Assembly (NCBI GenBank): GCA_036524675.1
Contig: DATDBU010000089.1
Coordinates: 1 to 37,999 of the forward strand
From: DATDAW01 sp036524675
GTDB taxonomy: Bacteria > Verrucomicrobiota > Verrucomicrobiia > Chthoniobacterales > DASVRZ01
Length of the DNA stretch: 37,999 nucleotides
Direction: 5' to 3'
In this document: piece by piece, positions 31,744 to 37,999 of the stretch
Numbering within the stretch: position 1 is the first letter of the stretch
Layout of the letters: every line of letters begins with the position of its first letter
Program-made: the position numbers and the translations under genes
Notes under the pieces: generated by a model
Told to the model about the DNA's origin: nothing
The model's input: only the letters and a program-made list of their open reading frames with translations
The model's database searches: none

Positions 31744-33744
31744 ATGCTTTCCGCCCGCCCCACAGTTATCATCGAAAATATTTCCCCGCTCCTCGACGGC
31801 GGGCGTTATCCCCTCAAATGCGTCGCAGGCGACGACATCACCTTCTCCGCAGATATTTTCCGTGACGGGCACGACATCGTCACTGCCGTTTTGAAGTGGC
31901 GCAAGGTCGGCTCTCGGAAATGGGCTGAGACACCCATGACTCCGCTTGTTAACGACCGGTGGGAGGGCACGTGTTCCTTCGTTGAAAATGCCGACTACGA
32001 AGTCACTATCGAAGCGTGGACCGACCATTTTCACTCCTGGCAGCACGAATTTGAGACCAAGTTTAAGGCGGACGTTTCGCCGCTGACTAGTGAAACACTG
32101 GAAGGCGCTGCAATCGTAGAGGCAGCCGGAAAACGCGCCCGACATCCGGGCGACAAAAAACTCCTCAAACATTACGCCCAGCAAATTCGGGACAGCGATC
32201 CAGAAGGCGTTTTCACCACCATCTTCGAAGCCGAGCTGGTAGCGTTGATGCACTACTACCAGGACCGGTCACTAGCCACCGAAGCGACGCCCTATCTCGG
32301 CGTTACGGTCGATCGTAAAGAAGCGGTTTTCGCAGCGTGGTATGAGTTTTTCCCTCGGAGCGCCGAGGGTCGCGGTGACAAAGGCTCGACCTTTCGCGAT
32401 TGCCTTTCTCGCGTGGACGACGCGAAAGCAATGGGGTTCGATGTCATTTATTTTCCGCCGATACACCCCATCGGTGTCTCGAACCGGAAAGGCAGAAACA
32501 ACTCCACAACCTGTCAGCCTGGCGAACCAGGTGTCCCGTACGCAATCGGCAATCGGCATCAGGGCTGCCCGAACGGTGGCGGCCATAAAGACGTTGCGCC
32601 GGAGCTTGGCACACTTGAAGACTTCGCGTGGCTTACTAATGAGATCCACGCCCGCGGCATGGAAATCGCCATCGACTTCGCTATTAATTGCTCCCCGGAC
32701 CATCCGTATGTCGCTGACCACCCGGACTGGTTTTTCAAGCGCCCCGACGGCACGATCAAATACGCCGAGAACCCTCCGAAGAAATATCAGGATGTCTATC
32801 CGCTCAACTTTCATTGCGACGACTGGAGATCGCTCTGGCAGGAAATGCGGGACATCATCCTCTTCTGGTGCGAGCAAAGGGTGCGCATTTTCCGGGTAGA
32901 CAATCCGCACACCAAACCCGTCTTTTTCTGGGAATACCTGATCCGGGAAGTACGCAATCAATATCCCGACGCCATCTTTCTGAGCGAGGCGTTCACCAAG
33001 CCAAAAATGATGAAAGCCCTTGCCAAGGCCGGATTCACGCAGAGCTATACGTATTTCACCTGGCGCGTCTCCAAGTGGGAACTCACCGAGTATTTCAAAG
33101 AGCTCACGAAAACTGACATGCGGCATTGTTTCCGGGCTAATCTTTGGCCAAATACGCCAGATATTTTGCCTTTCCATCTGCAACAAGGCGGGCGCGCGAT
33201 TTTCAAAATTCGCGCCGTGCTCGCCACAACGCTATCGCCCGTCTATGGCATCTACAGCGGATTCGAGCTCTGCGAAAACGCCGCCATTCCCGGGCGAGAG
33301 GAATATATCGAATCCGAAAAATACCAATGGAAAGAGCGGGATTGGAACAAGCCGGGGAATATCAAGGACCTGATTACACGCCTTAACACCATCCGTAAAT
33401 CCAACCGCGCGTTGCAGATATACGATAACTTGGAGTTTGTCACCGTCGACAACGATCAACTCATCGCCTACGCGAAGACAACAGCCGCCGGAGACAACTC
33501 AATCCTGGTCATCGTCAATCTCGACCCCTATTTGTCGCAACTCGGTTTCGTCGATGTGCCGTTGGACCAATTTGGCATTGGACCCGAAGAACCATTCCTG
33601 GCCGAAGATCTGCTCACTGGCGAACGCTACCTCTGGAAGGGGCGGCGCCAGTTCGTAAAACTCGATCCCGACTCCAAGCCGGCACACGTCCTGCGCCTCC
33701 GTAAGAGGCTCGGCGCTGGATCTGACTTCGATGCTTTCGTATAG
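31744..33744 (+). CDS. glgE: Alpha-1,4-glucan:maltose-1-phosphate maltosyltransferase GlgE
   Basis: GlgE adds maltose from alpha-maltose 1-phosphate to a glucan chain, the last step of the GlgE glycogen pathway. The 666-residue protein has the N-terminal beta domain, then a GH13 barrel with nucleophile Asp386 (RIFRVDNPHTKP) and general acid Glu415 (LSEAFTKP). These are 29 residues apart, the same distance as D394 and E423 in Streptomyces coelicolor GlgE. The HPIGVSNRKGRNN and SPDHPYVADHPDWF motifs also match. The partner genes treS, pep2/mak and glgB are not in this window. Confidence 0.96.
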   Translation: MLSARPTVIIENISPLLDGGRYPLKCVAGDDITFSADIFRDGHDIVTAVLKWRKVGSRKWAETPMTPLVNDRWEGTCSFVENADYEVTIEAWTDHFHSWQHEFETKFKADVSPLTSETLEGAAIVEAAGKRARHPGDKKLLKHYAQQIRDSDPEGVFTTIFEAELVALMHYYQDRSLATEATPYLGVTVDRKEAVFAAWYEFFPRSAEGRGDKGSTFRDCLSRVDDAKAMGFDVIYFPPIHPIGVSNRKGRNNSTTCQPGEPGVPYAIGNRHQGCPNGGGHKDVAPELGTLEDFAWLTNEIHARGMEIAIDFAINCSPDHPYVADHPDWFFKRPDGTIKYAENPPKKYQDVYPLNFHCDDWRSLWQEMRDIILFWCEQRVRIFRVDNPHTKPVFFWEYLIREVRNQYPDAIFLSEAFTKPKMMKALAKAGFTQSYTYFTWRVSKWELTEYFKELTKTDMRHCFRANLWPNTPDILPFHLQQGGRAIFKIRAVLATTLSPVYGIYSGFELCENAAIPGREEYIESEKYQWKERDWNKPGNIKDLITRLNTIRKSNRALQIYDNLEFVTVDNDQLIAYAKTTAAGDNSILVIVNLDPYLSQLGFVDVPLDQFGIGPEEPFLAEDLLTGERYLWKGRRQFVKLDPDSKPAHVLRLRKRLGAGSDFDAFV

Positions 33745-33809
33745 ACGGATGGAGTTGCCTCAGCCGCCTCGGCGAATCAAAGTTGCTGTTCCTTAAACTT
33801 GCGATTCGT

Positions 33810-34478
33810 ATGCCTCAGGAAAAATGGACTGCTGTTGACGAGTACATCACCGATCTATTGATTCCGCCAGATGCGGCACTGCATTCGGCTCTCATGGCGA
33901 GCGCTGCGGCAGGTCTTCCTGCAATCAACGTCGCTCCCAACCAAGGCAAACTCCTGTCGTTGCTCGTGCAAATTCAGGGTGCGCGCAACATCCTGGAAAT
34001 CGGCACGTTGGGCGGATACAGCACGATCTGGCTCGCGCGGGCTATGCCTTCGGGGGGACACTTGGTCACGCTCGAAGCCGATCCCACATGTGCAGCCACT
34101 GCACGCGCAAACATTGCCAACGCTGGACTAGCAGACATCGTCGAATTGCGCCTCGGGCCCGCTCTCGAAACCCTCCCGAAATTGGCTGGCGAAGGCCTTG
34201 GACCGTTTGACTTGATTTTCATCGACGCCGACAAAGCCAACTACCCCGGCTATCTAGAGTGGGCGCTCAAGCTTTCCCATCCGGGCACGCTCATCATTGG
34301 CGACAACGTCGTTCGCAACGGTGCCGTCATTGAACCCAGCAATCCGGATGAAAACGTCCAGGGCGTGCGGCGCTTCAACGAAATGCTTGCTGCCGAGCCT
34401 CGCGTGAGCGCCACCGCCATCCAGACAGTCGGGTTGAAAGGATACGATGGCTTTGTAATCGCACGGGTTATCTCATGA
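33810..34478 (+). CDS. O-methyltransferase, class I SAM-dependent (caffeoyl-CoA OMT family)
   Basis: The 222-residue protein has the SAM motif LEIGTLGGYSTIWLA, the acidic tip LVTLEADP, the metal-binding FIDADKANYPGYLEWAL and GDNVVRNGAV, all landmarks of the small cation-dependent O-methyltransferases (PF01596). Bacterial members act on diverse catechol-like or flavonoid substrates; the physiological target is unknown. The ATG at 33810 fits the family start better than the TTG nine codons upstream. Its stop overlaps the next gene by ATGA, so both are co-translated. Confidence 0.9.
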   Translation: MPQEKWTAVDEYITDLLIPPDAALHSALMASAAAGLPAINVAPNQGKLLSLLVQIQGARNILEIGTLGGYSTIWLARAMPSGGHLVTLEADPTCAATARANIANAGLADIVELRLGPALETLPKLAGEGLGPFDLIFIDADKANYPGYLEWALKLSHPGTLIIGDNVVRNGAVIEPSNPDENVQGVRRFNEMLAAEPRVSATAIQTVGLKGYDGFVIARVIS

Positions 34479-35773
34479 AAACACGACTTCTTTTTGCCTG
34501 GCTTTGTTGCTTCTGCGTCCTCTTGTCAGGGTGCAAGCGCACTCCTGAAGATGCGAAAAACGACCTTAAAAAACTCAACTACGCTTTCACCACGGAGGAT
34601 TTCGTCAGGGCTGCAGCTACGCCGGACGAAAAGGCCATCAAACTCTTCCTCGAAGCCGGCATTGACGTTAACGCAAAGACTTCCGATGGCTGGACAGCTT
34701 TTCTGAAAGCCGTTTATCTGGGCAAAAAGGCAGCTGTCGAGCTCCTGGCAGATCAATCCAGCGAAGATCTCAATCGAGCTTTGCTCCTTGCCAGTCTCCA
34801 GGGCAACCCAGACATCGCTCGTGTCCTGCTCGAACATGGCGCCGAAGTCGATACGAAGAGCGATGACGGCACAACAGCACTCATAGTCGCCGCGCGGGCA
34901 GGAAATATCCCGCTGGTCAAACTCCTCCTTGAAGCAGGAGCAGACAAATCGCTCACTGACAACCACGGTGCCACCGCAGCAGATCAGGCTTTCGCCAAAG
35001 GTTTCAACGAGGCTGCCTCGCTTGTATCAGACGCCAGCGTTGCTGCCGCAACCAGCTCTCCCGGAACGCATTCCACACCTGGATCATCGCCGATTTCACC
35101 GGATTCTGTCGCTCAGCAGATCGTCAAAGGCAATTCTTCGGATTCCTTCACCGGACAGGCTGTACCGGAAGAAGCCTGGTGGAGAAAGTATGGTCTCAAC
35201 CCCAATATGCCCGGTGTCATTTCCCAGGATGCGGACGGCGATCGTTTTACCAATGGCGAAGAATTTCTTTCCGATACCAGCCCGATCGATCCGGCATCTT
35301 ATCCGGCTTATGCCACAAAGTTGAAATGGATTGCATTTCACAGCGAGAAAGCGCCATTGACGCTCGTTTCGGTCAACGACTCCGGGGCGACTCTGAGAAA
35401 TGCCGCAGGCGTAACGATAACTGTTTCAAAAGGCGCAGACGCAGGTGAAAGCTGGAAAGTCGCGTCCATTCGAAAAGCTGAAGGCCAAGACAAGGACGGC
35501 CAACCCTACGATGCATCAGTGGTTAATCTGGAGAATGCTGAAGGCAGAAAGCTCCGGCTGGTTCCCGGGGTCGATGCTCAATCGGCGACCTCTTACGCCA
35601 CCGTAGCTCTCCCGTTTTCAGACGAAGAATTCCAGCTTCACCGCGGGCAAAACTTCGTCCTGCCAGGCGACAAGGGCCGGCGATACTCCGTATTGGATCT
35701 CCGCGAGACACAGGTAATTATCAAAGAAACAAACTCCGGCGAGACTTTTACGGTAGGCAAAGCGAACGAATAA
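34475..35773 (+). CDS. Ankyrin-repeat lipoprotein with calcium-binding-type loop
   Basis: The 432-residue product has a lipoprotein signal (MKTRLLFAWLCCFCVLLSGC, Cys20). Residues about 50-175 form ankyrin-type helix pairs, such as AIKLFLEAGIDVNAKTSDGWTAF, NPDIARVLLEHGAEVDTKSDDGTTALIVAARAG and IPLVKLLLEAGADKSLTDNHGATAADQA. A Ser/Thr-rich linker follows, then DADGDRFTNGEEFLSDTSPID, an EF-hand-like DxDGD calcium loop common in exported proteins of planctomycetes and Verrucomicrobia. A C-terminal beta-rich region of ~130 residues ends the protein. It is presumably a periplasmic protein-binding factor. The ATGA overlap with the O-methyltransferase suggests an operon. Confidence 0.82.
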   Translation: MKTRLLFAWLCCFCVLLSGCKRTPEDAKNDLKKLNYAFTTEDFVRAAATPDEKAIKLFLEAGIDVNAKTSDGWTAFLKAVYLGKKAAVELLADQSSEDLNRALLLASLQGNPDIARVLLEHGAEVDTKSDDGTTALIVAARAGNIPLVKLLLEAGADKSLTDNHGATAADQAFAKGFNEAASLVSDASVAAATSSPGTHSTPGSSPISPDSVAQQIVKGNSSDSFTGQAVPEEAWWRKYGLNPNMPGVISQDADGDRFTNGEEFLSDTSPIDPASYPAYATKLKWIAFHSEKAPLTLVSVNDSGATLRNAAGVTITVSKGADAGESWKVASIRKAEGQDKDGQPYDASVVNLENAEGRKLRLVPGVDAQSATSYATVALPFSDEEFQLHRGQNFVLPGDKGRRYSVLDLRETQVIIKETNSGETFTVGKANE

Positions 35774-35868
35774 ACTTGTCACGCGGCGTAGCGGAGCAAA
35801 CGAGAATTGCACGCAAATCGGGATTCCAAGAACTTTTCCTTACGCGTGCGCCGTACCTCTGTGTAACG

Positions 35869-36450
35869 ATGTCTGCTTCGTCTGTTCTTACTGGTATCGA
35901 TATTTTTCGTCCGCTGGATCTCGCTGAAATTTTTCGCCGCTCCGCTCCGGTTCATATCGACATCGGCGCAGGAGCGGGCAGCTTTATCGTCGAACAGGCG
36001 CGTCGCCATCCGGAAGCGGATTTCCTGGCTGTCGAGCGCTTGCTTGGACGGGTTCGGTCCACGGAGAACAAAGCAAAACGCCTGGCTTTGAGCAATTTAC
36101 GCATCCTCCGACTGGATGGATCCTGGGTCGTGAAACACATGCTCCCAGACGACTCTGTCACCTGTTTTTACCTCAGTTTTCCCGATCCATGGCCAAAACG
36201 GCGGCACCACACTCATCGCATCGTCAATTCCGAGTTTGTTACTGCCATCTGCCGCGCGCTCATTACAGGCGGAGAATGGAGGATTGTCACCGACCACGAA
36301 GACTATTTTCGCGCCATGATCGCTGAGGCTTCGAAAGTTCTTACAAGAACCACATGGCCCGAAGAACTTGAACCGCCAAAAACGGACTTCGAAAAACATT
36401 TCCTGGAGAAAGAACACCCAATTCACCGGGCGCGGTTCGTGAAGGCTTAA
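35869..36450 (+). CDS. trmB: tRNA (guanine-N7-)-methyltransferase TrmB
   Basis: TrmB makes m7G46 in tRNA with SAM. The 193-residue product has the SAM loop DIGAGAGSF, the FLAVERLLGRV strand, and the family signature FPDPWPKRRHHTHRIV followed by TDHEDYF. The ATG at 35869 gives a usual length and a normal start (MSASSVLTGIDIF); a TTG at 35776 would add 31 residues without family support. Its stop overlaps the convergent binding-protein stop, with TTAA shared at 36447-36450. Confidence 0.94.
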   Translation: MSASSVLTGIDIFRPLDLAEIFRRSAPVHIDIGAGAGSFIVEQARRHPEADFLAVERLLGRVRSTENKAKRLALSNLRILRLDGSWVVKHMLPDDSVTCFYLSFPDPWPKRRHHTHRIVNSEFVTAICRALITGGEWRIVTDHEDYFRAMIAEASKVLTRTTWPEELEPPKTDFEKHFLEKEHPIHRARFVKA

Positions 36451-37241
36451 AAATAAAACGGGAACCCCATCTCCTGGAACGCTTTCTTTTCCTCGCCCAA
36501 ATACTTGTCGCCCAGCACATTAAATCCATTCTTTGCTTTGAAATCCGCCAGAAAAGCATTCACCTCCTGCCGCAACTCATCGTTGCCTTTTCGAACACCG
36601 ATCCCCCAACCTTCCTTTTGGAACGGTTGCAGGATTGCGTGCGTCGTCTTCGGATTCTGCCGGTAATATTTGAAAACTGACATCTCGTCGTAAATGAACG
36701 CATCCGCCTTGCCTTGAATGACTTCCACGACAGCTCCGCTGCTGCTGTCAAAGGTCAGGATCTGCGCCTGCTTGAAATGGTCTGTCGCATAAATGTGCCC
36801 GGTCGTCCCCTTCTTTACCGCAACCTTCCGTCCCGGTTGATCAAGGTCGCTCACATTCCGAATTCCAGTTGCTGCTCCGGCCAGAATGGAAATACCGGTA
36901 TTCAAATAGGGTTCGGAAAAATCGATCGATTTTCCCCGCTCCACCGTGATCGTCATCGAAGAAATCGCCAGGTCGATCTTTCCGGTTTTCAATGATGGGA
37001 TCAGGGCATCAAACGGCATGTCTTCAATCCGAATTTCCCGCTGGACAAATTTTCCAAGCGCTTCTGCCATTTCCACGCTGATTCCTGTCGGTTTCCCCGA
37101 CGGATCTTTCATTTCAAAAGGGGGAAAATTCAGTTCCATGCCGACAACCAGCGGCCTGCTCCTGTCGTCAGACTTTTTCGAGCAGGAAATTCCTGAGAAG
37201 ACGGCTCCGAAAAAGAGAAGGACGGCTAAAAGCTTGTGCAT
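36447..37241 (-). CDS. Amino-acid-type (family 3) solute-binding protein
   Basis: The 264-residue protein is a type II periplasmic binding protein of the amino-acid family (PF00497): VVGMELNFPPFEMKDPSGKPTGISVEMAEALG, then KIDLAISSMTITVERGKSIDFSEPYLNTGISI and KADAFIYDEMSVFKYY. An N-terminal signal and Cys20 (SGISC) resemble a lipoprotein signal, though Gly-Ile-Ser before Cys is not a standard lipobox. No permease or ATPase gene accompanies it here. It starts 18 bases after the rex stop, so it is probably in the rex operon. The ligand (Glu, Gln, His, Cys or other) is unknown. Confidence 0.9.
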   Translation of the reverse strand: MHKLLAVLLFFGAVFSGISCSKKSDDRSRPLVVGMELNFPPFEMKDPSGKPTGISVEMAEALGKFVQREIRIEDMPFDALIPSLKTGKIDLAISSMTITVERGKSIDFSEPYLNTGISILAGAATGIRNVSDLDQPGRKVAVKKGTTGHIYATDHFKQAQILTFDSSSGAVVEVIQGKADAFIYDEMSVFKYYRQNPKTTHAILQPFQKEGWGIGVRKGNDELRQEVNAFLADFKAKNGFNVLGDKYLGEEKKAFQEMGFPFYF

Positions 37242-37259
37242 CTACCCAGAGAAAACCGG

Positions 37260-37880
37260 TTAACGAATGAAGTAACTCAAATTTTCGAGTTCCAACGCCA
37301 AATCGACGTTGTTCACGAAAACTCGCGACGGCACCTGCAGCACAGTAGGGCAAAAATTGAGTATCGCCTGAATGCCGCCCTCGACCAATTCATTGCAAAC
37401 TTCCTGTGCAACGACTACCGGCACCGCAAGAATCGCCATTTTGATCGCCCGTTTCCGGATCCACTCTTTCATTCCCGATATGGATCGAACTTTCGGCTTG
37501 GCACCCGCACCGAGGCAATTGACAGGGTCAATGTCGAACGCGGCAACAATCTCGAACCCTTCCTTCGCGAGTCCGTCATAACGCAGCAGAGCCGAACCGA
37601 GATACCCAACTCCCACCAGTGCAACGGGTTGCAACGCTGTGGCGCCGAGCGCCGTTTTTAGGATATCGCACAACTGCGCCACATTGTATCCGAGTCCGCG
37701 CGTACCGAACTGGCCGAAGTACGTGAGATCTTTGCGTAATTGTGTCGGCTTGACGCCAGAAGCTTTGGCAAGCGTCGCCGAAGAAACCGTTTCAACGCGG
37801 TTTTGGCGCAGACGCTGCAAATTCCGAAAATACAAGGACAACCGATAAATGGCCTTGCGAGGAATCTCCAGTTTTGACAT
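37260..37880 (-). CDS. rex: Redox-sensing transcriptional repressor Rex
   Basis: Rex senses the NADH/NAD+ ratio and represses respiratory and fermentative genes when NADH is low. The 206-residue protein has the winged-helix DNA-binding half (AIYRLSLYFRNLQRLRQNRVETVSSATLAKASGVKPTQLRKDLTYFGQFGTRGLGY) and the Rossmann NADH-binding half (VALVGVGYLGSALLRY). The DNA-contact pattern KDLTYFGQFGTRGLGY is fully kept. I use the ATG at 37880 (MSKLEIPRKAIYRL), since the upstream 16 residues have no family match. Its direct targets cannot be told from this window. Confidence 0.95.
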   Translation of the reverse strand: MSKLEIPRKAIYRLSLYFRNLQRLRQNRVETVSSATLAKASGVKPTQLRKDLTYFGQFGTRGLGYNVAQLCDILKTALGATALQPVALVGVGYLGSALLRYDGLAKEGFEIVAAFDIDPVNCLGAGAKPKVRSISGMKEWIRKRAIKMAILAVPVVVAQEVCNELVEGGIQAILNFCPTVLQVPSRVFVNNVDLALELENLSYFIR

Positions 37881-37931
37881 TGCCGAGGCGTGGTCGGGGA
37901 TTGTTGACCAGCGATGAGCCAACGGCAAGTC

Positions 37932-37969
37932 AAACGTGAACGAAACAGAGGTTTTCAGGTTTCACGTTT
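37932..37969. promoter_or_regulatory. Inverted repeat upstream of rex
   Basis: AAACGTGAA (37932-37940) and TTCACGTTT (37961-37969) are perfect complements separated by 20 bp, 52-89 bp upstream of the rex start. The half-sites share GTGAA/TTCAC with the Rex operator (TTGTGAA-N4-TTCACAA), but the spacing is much too long for a single Rex dimer. It could be an operator, an RNA hairpin or a terminator of a gene to the right. No gene is seen from here to the right edge at 37999. Confidence 0.35.
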
Positions 37970-37999
37970 CCGTGTTCAGTTGGCGGCTGCACCGCTGAG

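Noticed and set aside
32272..33186. 304-codon minus-strand frame opposite glgE
   Set aside because: Antisense shadow of the catalytic domain; no recognisable motifs.

Overview
The window is a typical stretch of a chromosome from a Gram-negative, non-sporulating bacterium, most likely a Verrucomicrobium of the Spartobacteria/Chthoniobacterales type. This rests on the partial 16S rRNA at the left edge, which carries the 27F site and a V1-V3 region that looks verrucomicrobial to me by memory, not by alignment. Outer-membrane genes (lpxI, a GT9 heptosyltransferase-like enzyme), several lipoproteins and a DxDGD-type calcium motif in one lipoprotein fit this. Nearly all start codons lack a Shine-Dalgarno sequence. 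No phage, IS element, CRISPR array or tRNA was found, so this looks like core genome and not an island.

Layout. 1-1312: the 5' third of a 16S rRNA gene on the minus strand, its leader, and a promoter region with three 137-bp repeats, each holding a TTGACG/TAAAGT promoter, plus a fourth more diverged promoter. 1435-3202: a membrane-anchored degenerate nucleotide-cyclase homologue overlapping recR. 3301-6116 (minus): a 57-residue unknown protein, a fused SpmA-SpmB membrane protein and a YhaM-like OB/HD nuclease. 6205-10449 (plus): a dGTPase, then a tightly overlapping trio of lipoprotein alpha/beta hydrolase, CYTH phosphohydrolase and M23 peptidase. 10501-15811 (minus): aldo/keto reductase, mscL (with a 64-bp duplication of its start region), a PBP2-type transpeptidase, ilvC and ilvH. 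15973-20294 (plus): a HAD phosphatase and a complete ribose-type sugar ABC importer (ATPase, permease, binding protein), ended by a bidirectional terminator. 20502-21905 (minus): lpdA. 22026-23461: a small zincin-like protein (plus) and a hendecad-repeat coiled-coil protein with a PD-(D/E)XK-like end (minus). 23462-23975 has no convincing gene. 23976-28209 (plus): GT9 glycosyltransferase, lepA, lepB. 28249-30641 (minus): M29 aminopeptidase and alkaline phosphatase, overlapping by 4 bp. 30786-36450 (plus): lpxI, glgE, O-methyltransferase, ankyrin lipoprotein, trmB. 36447-37880 (minus): rex followed by an amino-acid-type binding lipoprotein.

Most genes are housekeeping: translation (16S rRNA, lepA, trmB), protein export (lepB), cell wall and envelope (PBP2, M23, lpxI, GT9), branched-chain amino acid synthesis (ilvH-ilvC), central metabolism (lpdA, glgE) and DNA repair or nucleotide control (recR, dGTPase). 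The less ordinary parts are the tandem rrn promoters with hairpins just after each start site, the out-of-frame upstream ORF created by duplication in front of mscL, the lipase-CYTH-M23 overlap cluster, the dead-cyclase/recR pair, and the hendecad-repeat nuclease-like protein. I found no clear new multi-gene defence or mobile system.
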